Source: Strongylocentrotus purpuratus
Lineage: Eukaryota; Echinodermata; Echinoidea; Camarodonta; Strongylocentrotidae
DNA length: 64,000 bases
NCBI RefSeq assembly: GCF_000002235.5
Contig: NW_022145606.1
Coordinates: forward strand, 16,558,254 to 16,622,253
Direction of reading: 5' to 3'
Both the position numbers and the translations under genes were made by a program. Shown one piece after another: positions 1-12,585 of the stretch; within the stretch, counting starts at the first letter, position 1, and the number at the start of each line of letters is the position of its first letter. The notes beneath the pieces were generated by a model that saw nothing but the letters and a program-made list of their open reading frames with translations, was not told where the DNA came from and searched no databases.

Positions 1-186
1 ACTTTGCAGGCATTATGAATATATCAGGTTTGGGTTATCTGTGAAATTTAAACGTTAGCAGTGTCCTAATATTCAAATTATGCAAGGAAACCAGTTGACT
101 TGCTAGACTTCACTGTCAGACACTATTGAGTGACTGACTGGCTTCTTTTCTTCTTTGATAATTACATACATAAAATGAGCTGTTAA

Positions 187-482
187 AGAGTATGAGCATC
201 AATAGCCCACTTCTTGTAATGGTCAAAATTAAATTGATTGAATCTTTGCGCAGCATAAAACATACCACCATTCGGTACAATGGTCTGAAAATCAGACTAT
301 TACTTACTGGCTCAATAGCTCTTAAGTCGATTCGACAACTAATAGTCGTTATTTTTCCACTTAAAGACATTTTCAAGCCCCCCCCCCCCTTTTTAGGAAA
401 GTTCTAAATTAGTATTATCTTTCAAATGCCGTTGGAATTTAACCTTTTCATTTTTTTGGCCTGCAAATGGGACATAGTACCT
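187..482. mobile_element. TTAA-flanked MITE, copy 1
   Basis: A 296-bp non-coding element flanked on both sides by TTAA (183-186 and 483-486), the target duplication expected of piggyBac or Kolobok type transposons. A second, inverted copy lies near 11787-12075; both share the end sequence AAGTACTATGTCCCATTT (as GGTACTATGTCCC here, read on the minus strand) and an internal block around TGCGCA. It has no coding capacity. Two-copy homology is read directly; the family assignment is inference from the TTAA. Confidence 0.55.
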
Positions 483-486
483 TTAA

Positions 487-2410
487 CCCATGACCCCCCA
501 AAGATTCACTTGCAACAGACCAAATCCTTGTTGAAATATATTCTCCTTTTCTGTTTATTTTTTTTGCCAAGAATATAAAAAAGTTTCACATTTTACAACC
601 TAACAGCACATTTCACGATCCAACAACACATTTCAAAATGCGTTTATAACGAGTAGAACTAAAAGAGCATAACATTTTAACATAACATGGGCTGCTATTC
701 TGGGCCATGTGCCTTGTACAACATATGACATAAACCATATTTTTAGCCAAATATTTGAGTGATCTTTACTTCTATTTTGCATAATTATGAATGTTTTAGC
801 TTTAAACACAAGAATGAAAGTGAGTTTTTTATTTTTTATTTGTAATGATTATGTATGTGAACTAGGCCTACATGTACTTCCTAAGTTTCTTTCTTTTATT
901 CTTTAATCAATGATCCTATTTTATGACCAATTTCATTTAGTAAACAGTAAACACTGTGCAATCAGTCCATAGACTGCTACTGCAACCTACCAAACCAAAC
1001 TTGGCAATGAATATTCATTTATTTCACCACCAAAAAAAAAATCAAACCAAATTTACTACAGGGGTTATTTCTGGTATCACAAATATTATTAAAAAGTTAC
1101 ATCAAGTTATTTCTTTTTCATTTGAGATAGAAAGAAAGAAGAAAAACAAAATTAATATGGAACACATCCCCCATATTAGCCATATACAGTGTAAGTATTA
1201 ACTTTTTGAAAACAATATTTTGTATAAACTCACAGACGGCAAGATGGCAAGATGATTCATTACTTTGAAAGTTAAAGCAAATACTTAAAAAAAAAAAGAT
1301 TTTTGTTGGAAGTTGAAACACAACCTACACACAAAATGAAGATTTTACTGAAACATCTGCAAATATTTCTTCTAAAGTTGACAGAAAAAAATCACTCTAC
1401 TTATCATGAGTTGTGTTCACTTACAGTAACTAAAATAGAAGAACAAAAATACAAAAAGAAAAATACATGTGCCTAATGAGAAAAACAAAATATGGTGAAA
1501 ATAATACAAAGAAACACACTCAAAATAATAAAAAGACATACAAAATATACAAACTTTAAAAAGAGTTCTTGATAAAGATTGAAGTATGATTAACCAAAGA
1601 CAGACATATATATCAAAATCACACAAAAACATGTTCTCACTGGAACAAGTTGGCAAGAAAATTTCACTTTTCATAATTCCACATTGTATTTGTACAATTA
1701 CATCCTCTAATTATAAATCCCTCAAACATATTTGGAAACTCAAAGTCTGCAAAGAGAAATAATTACTCAAACTTGAGCTTCCATATTGTTTTTGAGGGGT
1801 TTAGTTTAAAAACTTTCAAAGTTATTTACAACTTTAGATCACACACACTCAATAAAGCTTTAAAAAAGAAGAAAAAAAGTGATGAAAATACACTTCATTA
1901 TAGCCACTGCACTAAACAATATGCAACTATTTAAAAAATTCTTTGTTGCAACTTGTTCACAGCTAAAAATATTGCAGAACCAGGATATTTGAAAAATTGA
2001 CAGAAACAATTTCTGTTGACATTTAGCAATACATCTAAATCTCTGAACATTTCAAATAAAATTGTCTTAATTTCCTTTTTCCTGGCCAAAAGCTTCCTCA
2101 TTACTTATTAAATAACAAAAAGAAAATCATAATCATTAAAATAAAGATTCTGTGATAATTCAATGTACTTCGACAATATGTAGAAAAAAAATTCTTTCCA
2201 ATATATCCTTTAGGAAACATATTAGACTAAATACAACCTTTCTGGAGAATTGGGTACTTAGTATGTGATTTCCAGACAAACACAATAAATGGCTCTATTT
2301 TTTTCTGGGAACACGCCCCTCCCCTCCTCGCCAACTCCCTTACTCCCATTTCATTCACCAATGAATAACTCTTATCAAATTGAAGTAAATCAAAATGTTT
2401 TGTTATCCTA
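487..2410. other. Gene-free A+T-rich stretch
   Basis: No exon, RNA gene or clear transposon end was recognised. Short ORFs here have A/T-driven composition and no family resemblance. Confidence 0.5.
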
Positions 2411-2910
2411 TTACAGAGAGGTCTGCAAAATTGATTGCCATTTTGCTGAGCTACAAAATGTCTTCATAATCCAATCAAATTCATATTTCTTTGCGATTTC
2501 CACAGCTGTTTCGGAAATCAACTGAAACAGATCTTGACATAACACTCCGCTCATGAACCCGATTTTTTTGTCCATCTTTTCTCTGATGCTGACTGAGATT
2601 GAAATGAAAACCAATAAATGTTGACAACTTTCCAAATATTTATCATGAAATGTTTCCCCCTCAGGGAAAAGAATAAAAGGTACTAGACTCAACAATCTGT
2701 CTGTCCCTGCCCCTGTCTAGTCACCCACTACAAAACCTGGGGAAGGGGAGAAGGGTCTATTCTCCACAAATACAAGAAGAAATACTATTAAACATACTGT
2801 TTTGAATGTGAACGTTATACATATTCATGTAATTTATGCACATAAGCAGACTAAGTAGGTGAAGGGGAGATTTATTAAAACCATCAGTCACAGCCACAGG
2901 TAAAAAAATT

Positions 2911-2913
<3 letters not shown>

Positions 2914-2951
<38 letters not shown>

Positions 2952-2976
2952 TTTTTTTTAGGGGGGGGGGGGGGGT
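2914..2976. repeat. Poly-A tract followed by poly-G tract
   Basis: About 35 consecutive A followed within 15 bases by a run of about 16 G. The A run could be a retroposon tail, but no retroposon body was recognised upstream of it. Confidence 0.9.
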
Positions 2977-5078
2977 CTTTTTTGTTGATACTGATGCTGT
3001 TTTCAGTATTTGTGTGTGGTGAGGTGCACGAGGGTGAACATTAAATAATGTAGAACCTTTTATCTGTAATATATGGTGGTCTGTCTGAGAGTTGAACCTG
3101 TGACCTCTCCTAAAATCATCATCTTGTGTTAATACAACAACACTACACAGTCCCCTGTATACTGTTCCTTATATAATGTTGACCCCCAAAAATACTTAGC
3201 AAGCAAAATTGCAACACTCTTACATTAAAAACAAAACAAACATAAAATCAACTTTCTTTGATTCATGGCAGCTCTTGAAAACCATTTCAGGGGCAATGTT
3301 GTATATTATTGTCTTTCCCCCTGGCTCTCTTTAACTTTTCCATACCTAATTTTAAGCTTTTCTGGGTCTAATTGTTCTGTACTCCCTTGTAGACTTGTAG
3401 TCCCTATTTTTGTCACTGCCCCATATAAATCCTAAGCAACCTTCCTTACTGTGGCCAGCTATTACACTTCTGTAAATTGAAAGGCAGATGGACTGGTCTA
3501 TTTGAACTTTGCAATAGTTGATGAGATAATCAGATGGAATTTAAGTTTCAAAGTACGTTGGCGGCTGTCCTATTGCTTGGCAATGAGAGAAATTACATGG
3601 CAACTGGACACTGTCTCACTGGACGACAAATACAGACTGCTCTTCAAATCGCATGATGCCCGGTGCTACACAAAACAAGGCATAATGAATAGTTTTATTT
3701 GGGTAGTACTCATAACAAATGATGACCCAGGTGCCAAGCTCTGAATAAGGCATCCAAATCATCAAATAATATCCACTTCTAAAACAGAATAAAACTTTAC
3801 CCATCCTCTCTATATCCCTTTGAATTCCTGATCACTTGAAGCCCACCTCCCTCAAGTGGCTGGCACCAAAGTCTACATCAATTGATACACTCAAGTACAT
3901 GACCCTGACCTTTGACCTTCATCGGAGGAGGTATTATTGCTCCAGGGAGTGGGTTGCTATGGTAAAAGGATGAGGGGGGGGGGAGGTCTTCCTGTTTCCA
4001 TGCCTGCAGGTATAGACACCAATGATTGAGAGAGGATTCATTCTGGTATCAATAGGTGAACTTGGTGAAGAGGGATGTTTTGACACTGTGAACAGGTACA
4101 GGGTGTGTCAAAACAAAGAGTCAGAAAACCTGCCGCATCTAACCATTATTTACTATCCAGACGTGAATAACTAAGGTTGTTTCAACATTATTAGCAGGTA
4201 TGGTGTGTCAACAAAGGGTGTCAATAAAAAGTGTCAATGTGTCAAAATTAGGAGTCACTGAGTCAGTATCAAATTACTGCACTTCCTTATATCCCCAGGT
4301 GTGTCATTACTGTGTACCTGTAATTCAAAATACAGTCAAACATGTTTATAGCAACCGCCTAAGGGAAACACAAAAAGTGATCTTTGTATGCAGGTGTCAC
4401 TATAGCAGGTTTGACTGAAGAATACAAATTCTGACAAGGTAATATTAGAATGCTTTCTACTTTTTTTGTATAACACTGGCTGAAAGTCTTCTGGTTTTAG
4501 CAATGTAAATGCTCAATATCAAAAGGCTGGTGAATTTTTCAGGTTTTTGCTCAAGTGACTTTCCTCACTTCCTTGCTATTGCATGCAGACTGCAGAGCAA
4601 CGACAAGTCCCACATTCACACAACTCACACACACAAAAGAAGAATTTAACAAATATGAATGGTTTTTATTGGCTTTTCAAGTAGTGCAAATACTAGGTTT
4701 AAAAAATATATCAATTTGCTTTTTCTTCGTTGGAAATTGGCCTATAGTAGATAAATTGAAGAACCAGATTTGGTCAAGGCAAGTTCTAGAAATGTCTATC
4801 CTGATTACCCATGATGATTGTAGAATCATCCCGAATAGGCCTACTTCTTAGAAAAGTGCAATTATATTTCCAAAAGGTCAGGTCTTAGTTTGCTGACGAA
4901 AACTCATGTCAGTCGAGTAGGAGTCCTACATAAGAACTGGGCAAGTTTAAAAAAGTGTTGTATTACATTTGCACTTGAATTACCGCTTTCACTTCAATTG
5001 AGAAACAATTACATAATACTAAATGAGGACACTTTGATTAACAGGACATTCATCCCTCAATTTCCTTTTGTGTGTATT
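2977..5078. other. Gene-free stretch with one small inverted repeat
   Basis: No exon recognised. Around 4331-4420 the sequence is bounded by ACAGTCAAAC on the left and GTTTGACTG on the right, an imperfect inverted repeat of about 90 bp. Related GGTTTGACTGT ends occur at 55136-55312, so this is probably a small member of that dispersed family. Confidence 0.4.
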
Positions 5079-5221
5079 GGGGGGGGGGGGGGGGGAGGGG
5101 TTCATAATGAGGAAGAGTATAAAGCTATGTCAGGTGATCGACAACGCTGATACAATGTACGGTTATCGTACCCAAGAAAATCTTAATATCTTTTTCAAAG
5201 AAAGAAAACAGATAAACCATG

Positions 5222-5247
5222 AGAGAAATAAAGAGAGAGAGAGAGAG

Positions 5248-5324
<77 letters not shown>

Positions 5325-5330
5325 GGGCAG
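5222..5330. repeat. (GA)n microsatellite
   Basis: An almost pure GA dinucleotide run of about 110 bp, preceded by a G tract at 5079-5098. It creates long Arg/Glu or Ser/Leu ORFs in several frames that are not genes. Confidence 0.95.
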
Positions 5331-6560
5331 GGGGTAGAAAAAAGTTGAGAAAGAAAGAAAAATACAGAATGAGAGAAAGAGAGGAAAGCAAGGTAATCAA
5401 GTTAAATATAAAGGAATATAAAGGAAAAGAAAGAAAGACAGATAGACAAGGAGTGAGAGCAAACTGAGAGAGAGAAAAAGGATGGTATCAAGCATGTGGG
5501 AGAACTAAATGATGTTACAAATCAGGTCCAATGTCAACCTCTCATCTGAGCTCACAGTAAGCCACGTAGCACTAAGCTCTAGAATGATCTCTATACTACA
5601 CTACAGACAGTCAAGGTAAATGAACTTTTGTGAAGCTACATGCATTCCAAGAAAAGTGAAACGCATTTTATACTCCCACATGGTAGTTTCCACTTTAATT
5701 TCCAAATACCAAGAACCTCTTCTTTTTTTCATGCTCTCTCGATTGTAAATTAATAAAATAACCTTGAATGTGTACTAGAACAAGAAATAATGAGAATACC
5801 TGTAGTACTAGGCAGTCTAGTTTGTTTTCCTCAAAATATTTATTTCATATTAAAAGTAAAGGTTCTTCTCACAAATTTTCAAACACATTATCAAGTAACT
5901 ACTTCAATTTTGGCAAGGTCGTGAGAACAACTGAATGATTATTTCTTGGTGATGTATCAAAGAAAGTGAGAAGAAAAAACAAAGCTACAAATATCTAAAG
6001 GAATACAGGCTATAAGTAAATAAATCAAAGTTTTCAATATAAATAACATATTTTCCATTAACAAGTTTCAAAGAAAGAGGAACCCCATATGATTGTCACT
6101 AATAAGTTAAGATCCAAGCAGCCTTTAAACTTATTTTCAGTATGCATACCATTAAAGGACCTTAAAGGAAGAAACATAATGCAAAATAAAAATTACAAGT
6201 AATTTCCTCCCCACCCCCCCCCAAAAAAAAAACAACAACAACAACAACAACAGGAAAAACAATTAAATATTTTTTTTAATTCCACTTGAACTGACTGAAG
6301 TAGAAAGGAAGTTACTTAAAATGAAATAATTTCATTTTGCATTCCAGTTGAGATGAGAAAGGAGGGGTAGGGGAGGGTGAAAAATACTTTTAGGTCAAAG
6401 TTTTGTCAAGAGTTGATATCTCAGGGGAAACATCTCCTAACTGGACTAACTCGGTCCATCTGTTCACCCTCACTTCCTTCCTCATGCCATCTTTGGCTGT
6501 AGAATTACACTTAGCCTGCCACCCCCCCCCCCTTCCCAAAAAAGGGCATCTTTGAATAAA
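5331..6560. other. Gene-free stretch
   Basis: A+T-rich; only a C/A tract and a short (AAC)n run at 6205-6252 stand out. Confidence 0.5.
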
Positions 6561-6569
6561 ACCGTTTTC

Positions 6570-6790
6570 GATTTAGGGCCTGATCATTATCTCCTGGTCA
6601 GAATAACAGGGAAAAAAATAATATTTATTTTCGGGTCTACTTTTCAAGCTTGCCTGCATAAAAATAACACTCAAAAATTTGTTTTGCATTGAACTCTATG
6701 CAAATTTACGGGGGCTCTTTTGGGCATTTGGGGGGCAAATTCGCCCTGAGCCCCCGGGTATTTTTTTCACTGCAGAACAACATCCAAAAA
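6570..6790 (+). repeat. Dispersed repeat, copy 1 (inverted partner near 23.7 kb)
   Basis: About 220 bp that recurs in opposite orientation at 23717-23935. Shared blocks include GAACTCTATGCAAATTT, GGGGGCTCTTTTGGGCATTT and CTTTTCAAGCTTGC. No terminal repeats or coding potential were defined, so the class is unknown. Confidence 0.6.
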
Positions 6791-6924
6791 CATCATACAA
6801 ATTTAGTCCACGTGATTTGTCCCCAATGACAAACATCTTCTTTTCAACATTTCATCCCAAAATTGAAAATATCTAGATGTGCTATAAGGACTAACAGGTC
6901 TTTTTCCTGTGACAAAACTACACA

Positions 6925-7095
6925 GGAGCAAAAGGCCTGTTTTCATCAGACCGAAGTTGCAAAATAACCTGCTATTTTAGCTACAGCTGCTACACCGATC
7001 TCAAATTAGCCAGCTTAATTTGTGTCCTCATCAGCCCGCAGTTGTAATTAGCGGGCTATTCGGTTGAGGAAATATCTCGAGAAATGTTGGTCTTA
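6925..7095. mobile_element. Fragment of 'GGCCTGTTTTCATCAG' MITE family
   Basis: A truncated relative of the elements at 23162-23556 and 59345-59693. It has GGCCTGTTTTCATCAGACC at one side and an internal block with CCGCAGTTGTAATTAGCGGG and TATCTCGAGA. The opposite terminal repeat is not visible. Confidence 0.5.
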
Positions 7096-7099
7096 TTTT

Positions 7100-8470
7100 A
7101 CTGAAACAAACACACCAAATATTTACCACAAAAATCAGGAGGTTCAATGTGAAATGTTTCTTTGTAAAAGTGATTTGAGAACCATACATTGTGGGTCCAA
7201 CAATAAATAACATTTTTCTGTCTCTCATTCCAGTCCTGGGGCAGGGTTCATGGCTCAAACGGCGCCCAGCTGATCAAATCATGGCCAAATAGTGACAACT
7301 GAATCGACTGGGAGGGGCTAAAATCGTTTCCCCATATTTCCTATCAGCTAAAGTGACACAAAGCAACTTCTGGATTATCAGAGAATGAAAACTTGCACAA
7401 AGGAAAATAAATCTCAGGTTCCATTTTGAATGGTAATGTAAACAGCAGAAAGAAAATAGTGTTGATGCAAAAGAATGATACAAATATAAGTGAATGTCAG
7501 CTCTGAAGTAGAATGTTTTAAATATCAAGTTCAATACTTCAAAATAACTCTTTTTCAATCCACATTGCCACGCTTCATTGCAGCATAATTTAAGTGATCC
7601 TGTTTCTTTTGCCTGAGTGGCAAATATAATTTCAAAGTTTATTCACTCTATAAAAAAGAATGAACATGCTAGCAAAGTATAGACTTATTTAGGTCCTGGG
7701 AATTTTAGGTAATTCACAATAAACAACCATTAAAGTTGAGGCTGAAATAAAATGTGGTTTTGAGCAAGGTCCCTACCTGCTATTTAGAACTGGAAATGTT
7801 CTCCGTTTCATGAAAATCTAAGATATTTGACAAATTTGATACTAGGGATTCAGAGCCCAAGGGTTCGGTTGGGACCTTGTTGAGAATAATTATGATTCAC
7901 ATGAAATTGGAAAGAGAGATCAAAACTCTTCACATCAATTCATAAATTCATGCTCACAGCAGTTGCATTGACCTCATGTTATTATACCACCGAGGCACCA
8001 TGCCATGATTCATTACATTCCACTTAAAATCTTCCCTCTCAAAAAAGTATTTCTAACTTCCACTTTTTTTCTTTTTCTACATGCCAACCCTATCCAACCG
8101 CTTTCATATATTGGCCTGTAGATTTTGGTGCATGTCAATTTTTCAAGGTTGAGGAATAAGAGGCTTGCAAATTCACATTTGTCCAAACTTCAAAATGAAC
8201 ATTATTGCACAGATTTATAAATAAAAAGTATGCAAATACAAGGATTGACTGTCAAATGTCATTATAAGAAATGTTAAATCGAAGATTGGACAAAAGGGCA
8301 ATCTGTATCATGAATTTCACCTTTAAAAATGCTGTAAGTGCAATCAACTGTTTACAATATTTCCCCACAATAAAAAAAGAAGATTCCCCCCCCCCCCTTT
8401 CTACTTTTTATACACATTAAAGGAAGGGACTTTCAAGTTGTCAAACAATAATTTAGATGATTAACATGCT
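7100..8470. other. Gene-free stretch
   Basis: A+T-rich sequence with no recognised exon, RNA gene or transposon end; a C tract of about 12 bases lies near 8387. Confidence 0.45.
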
Positions 8471-8477
8471 TAAACTG

Positions 8478-8700
8478 GTAAGGTGAATTGCCGTTTGGTC
8501 TACAAGAACTAAGACCAAATGGAAATTAGACCAAATGACTAGGTATTAGCCTAATCAATCATTAGACTAAATGATAAGTAGATGAAATGAATTTAGATCA
8601 TGTGGATAGTAGACCCCTAGATGGGCTGGGTGCAGACCAAATAGGAATAGACCAATTGGGTAATAAACAAACTGGCTGTAGACAAAATGGCAATAACCCA
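8478..8700. mobile_element. Element with degenerate TAGACCAAATGG repeats, copy 1
   Basis: About 220 bp made of irregularly spaced variants of TAGACCAAATGG. The left end GAATTGCCGTTTGGTCTA is the reverse complement of the right end of the copy at 18.6 kb (TAGACCAAACGGCAATTC), indicating a terminal-inverted-repeat element with an internal degenerate array. This copy represents the uninterrupted state of the site carrying the hAT-like insertion at 17984-18550. Confidence 0.6.
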
Positions 8701-8879
8701 TTAGTAATACTAATCCCCATCTCCCTATGAATGCCGATATGAACACATTACCCATATTTTTGTTGAGTAGGCACAGTTCTTCCCCCTCCCTCTCCCGAGA
8801 CCGAAAGGGGTATGATAAAGGTCCAACCCTCGCACCATCTGGTTTCCGCATCAAAATCAGGCCAAAATAACAAAATGGG

Positions 8880-10219
8880 AACAGATACCAGGGTAATTGT
8901 AGTAGAGTGGTACTATCTCAACTAACAGCTTGAATTCAAATACTCCAATGCTCTGATGAATCGTGGTAAAAATGTACAAAGCTTACAAAAGTAATGTACA
9001 ATCAAACCAGACACTTCGTCACTTTCTCCACGAACTGTCTTCTCTAGCAAAATTTGCTATTTTTCAATTTTTCATTTTTTTTTCATTTTTTGCATGTACT
9101 CATGGTTACCTACATTGTACATCCTTTAAAAATTTATAGCGTGAATATGCTTGGTTATGTAATACCGTAATCATCACAAAGGGTCCGCTCAGCGATTATA
9201 AGATTTGTCTGCACCACGAACCGTCCTCTGTTGCACGCAGTACCAGAGCCTTCCATTCATTTTGTACACTGTCACGTAGTCGCGTAGCGTGATCGGGCAT
9301 TTTATCTTTTCCACGAACCGTCCTCTCTGTTTACAAACCAATTGTAGCAGAAATACTCCAACTCAAGAAAAGCTAAACACACTGTATACAACTTTAAGAC
9401 CTAAGCTATCAAGTAGTCCCATTGATTTTTAATATAATCGATTCTAAAGTCTAACAATTACCGTTTCGAAAAGTCCTATCTTTTAAACGCGTTTTCTGCA
9501 GAACTGACTTTCGCTTGGAAATGCGCGGAGAGAACGGTTCGTGATGCGAGCGGCGACTTTTATACATTAATAATGATATGCCCCCCCCTCCAATATAAGT
9601 CTGTGGATTGCAACAAAATAAAGCATTGTGATTATTATTTGAAGGCATGAAACTGCAACCATTTGCAAACTGTATGTGAAAGTTTACATTTTGTTTGACA
9701 CTTACTGTAATTTTGCCTTTATGACTGAATTTAAGGAACAGGGACCAATGTGGAGCGAGGGACTATTATTGCCTGAAATCTTCAGCACATTGGAATAACA
9801 ACAACCCTTTTCCTGATGAAAGAAAGAAGACATTATACCCTAAATATTTAATATTGTGATTTCTTTCGCAGTAGTCTATGAATAACTATATCATTCTCTA
9901 TGACTAACATTTACATAGAATTCCAAACTCAGTGATAGGCTAATTACGAGGAAATTGAAAAAGGAAATCTGTCAAGATCACAAGCATTAAATTGTCTGTG
10001 AAACCTCCCGACTTGTCAATTCTACATCCTATTATAAAAATTATCATAAAAACTAGTATCGCACAAGTGTTACACTCATCAATCCAGTTTTCTTGCTAAA
10101 GCTCCCAGACACAAAAGAAACAAGCACAGGATATCATAAGCAGATAAATAAATAGGTCGATTTAGCCAGCCCAAACACGCTTTTGAAAAATCGTCTGCCT
10201 AATACAGACTGCTATTTAA
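8880..10219. other. Gene-free region with repeated CACGAACCGTCCTCTCT motif
   Basis: Relatively CpG-rich for this window, particularly 9180-9560. Variants of CACGAACCGTCCTCTCT occur near 9030, 9218 and 9312, and in reverse complement near 9526 (AGAGAACGGTTCGTG). No exon recognised. It could be a transposon subterminal region or a promoter; neither can be decided from the sequence. Confidence 0.35.
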
Positions 10220-10598
10220 AGGGATTAGGTAACTTTGTCTCAGATTCTGAAACAAAATCCTGGATTTAGCTCATGCTGCCATGATAATTATAAGCCTTTA
10301 GGTCAGTCAGGAACCCCTTGACTTTTACAAGCCGATCGCCTGTCTGATTATCAAGATATTCATGAAAGGAATTACAAATTTTGAAAACCATTTGCCACAC
10401 GGCTTTCATAAACACTACAGTCTATTGAGGAAAACGAGTTTGGTAAAACCGGTCACTCAATTTTTTAAAACTTTTTTGAGGCACTCCTTGATCATTTTGA
10501 AGCGCGATGTTTTTAGGGCTTCAATATTACACCATATCACAGACACTGATAACACGAAGAGCCGTGCATCTCAGATTTAACATTGTTAAACGATCCCT
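10220..10598. mobile_element. TTAA-flanked MITE, AGGGAT family, copy 1
   Basis: A 379-bp element bounded by TTAA at 10216-10219 and 10599-10602. Terminal inverted repeats start AGGGAT on both sides, followed by imperfect matches (…TTAACAATGTTAAATCTGAG at the right end read inward). A second copy spans about 62520-63145, sharing GGTAAAACCGGTCACT, CTTGATCATTTTGAAGCGC and TCTCAGATTTAACAT. TTAA target duplication suggests a piggyBac or Kolobok non-autonomous element. Confidence 0.75.
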
Positions 10599-10602
10599 TT
10601 AA

Positions 10603-11786
10603 ACTAATGGAAAAACCAATAAAAAAATGTTGGTGTTTGCTCATTATGTTTTTTTGGATGAGAAGTGCAAATGCATGACTTGTTGCTGCTCTGCATGTGA
10701 TCGCATTTAAGTGAGGAGAGTAACGTGATCAAAAAACTTAATCATTCACCAATGTTTCAAGAGCGGGCATTTGCACTGCAAAAATCAGTGAAATTTCTGC
10801 TGGAGTTTAAAGGAAAAACACTCCAGAGTAGTCAGTACAGAGGTGCATTTTTAGATTTCGTTTTTTCGTTGTGTTTGCCGGTAGTTGCCTGATTACTTCT
10901 AAACGTGAGAAAAATATATGAAAATTGGCTTGCAACTGTAAATGCAGCTACATTTGTAATGACACCTTTATAATTTCATCCTATAAATTGGATCACAGCA
11001 AAACTATTCAGTCAATTTTTCTGTAGCATGTGTCAACAATAACCTACACAAACAACCAATAAAGGTACTTACAAATTTAAAACTGAAATTTGTAAACTTC
11101 TTTGTCCCCAAAACTTTACATCCAATCTCACATACACAGAATTTCATGATGTAATTTGCAGGCAATATTAATCTTAATATTTTTTCCTAATCTCTAAAAA
11201 GCCAAATGGGGAGAGATTCAAGGGACATTCTTTTAATAAAAGCCTTGTGGTGATATTTGGAAAATAACCATTAATTAGCATCCCATAAGTTATATTTCAA
11301 TGTCCTGAAGAAATATGGATAATTCTGCATATATAGCAACAACTTTCTTGAGTATTATTAGTTAATCAGATAATTTTGCAACATTTCTAATCTATACACA
11401 GTATCAGTTTGGTATATTTCACAATCTGCTATTTAACTACAATATATGTACAAATCAAGCAACACCTGTACAGTAACTGGTCTCCATATATTGTATATCC
11501 TGTGTATGGAGTGTGGAGGTTGGATGATATTGGAATATCTAATGGTCCTCCAGCCTTGTTTCCTGATAGGAAGTCAGATTTGACCTATTTTGGGTGGGAA
11601 CCATCTACATCAACCAGATGAATCGTTTGACAAACATAAAAATGGGTTATGTAATGATAACACAGGCTTCAAATAGTAGAGAGTCAATATAATGAATCTG
11701 CAGAAAAGTGTATTGCAGTGTAGACAAAATACTCTACTCTTTACTCTTTACAGGACCTGCTTAGGAGTTATCATTTGGTGTTTTAA
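10603..11786. other. Gene-free stretch
   Basis: A+T-rich, nothing recognised. Confidence 0.45.
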
Positions 11787-12075
11787 AAGTACTATGTCCC
11801 ATTTGCAGGCCTAAATTATGTAAAGGTTAAATTCCAGCAGCATTTGAAAGATAATACTAATTTAAAACTTCCCTTTTAAAAACAAGGGCTTGAAAATGTC
11901 TCTGAGTGGGAAAATATTGACCATGAATAATAATCGACTTCAGTGAATGCAATCCATTTAGTAATAATCTGATTTTCAAACCCTCATACTGAATGGTCAT
12001 TGCTGCGCAAGGATTCAATCAGTTTAATGTTGGCCATTACAAGAAGTGGGTTCTTGATGTAGACAAATGCTCATG
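11787..12075. mobile_element. TTAA-associated MITE, copy 2 (inverted relative to copy at 187)
   Basis: Inverted and diverged copy of the element at 187-482. TTAA at 11783-11786 precedes AAGTACTATGTCCCATTTGC; the far end near 12075 has decayed and no TTAA is visible there. Confidence 0.5.
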
Positions 12076-12585
12076 TTCCCTTGTGGGATGGAACCCCTTT
12101 ATTAGTAAAAGGATATTTGTGAAAGCCGCTTTATTGAATAGGAAATCTAAAAAACAATATCATTTAAAAAGACAGGACTAGCTAGCTTCTAATGCTAGCG
12201 ATAATCTTTGACCTTGAAATAGTGCCCTGTTCCTTTCCTGCTGAGAAAAGGGAGATGTTACAGAAAGATTTCCCTTTGAAGAGGAAGTAAATATAGGGTG
12301 CAATTAGCCAGATACCATCACCCATTTCTATTAGATAACCTACTTCTTTTTAATTTTTTATCCCTACAAAGACCAGGCTCTGACCATGCTCTTAGCAAAT
12401 AAATAATTTCTGAAACCTAGTCAATATTTTGGACAAAAACAGTTTGGTGACAACACTATGCCTGTAGGCATCACATTTTTTCAAATTTTCTTTCTAATCA
12501 TGTCTTGTCACTGACCAACTAATTTATTATCAAATGTTATGACAGCTTTTCAGCTGAAAAATTCACAACATTAAGAGTCGTGTAA

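Noticed and set aside
3060..3165. Possible tRNA-SINE on the minus strand (GGTTCAACTC B-box-like)
   Set aside because: No matching A box at the right distance and no second copy in the window.
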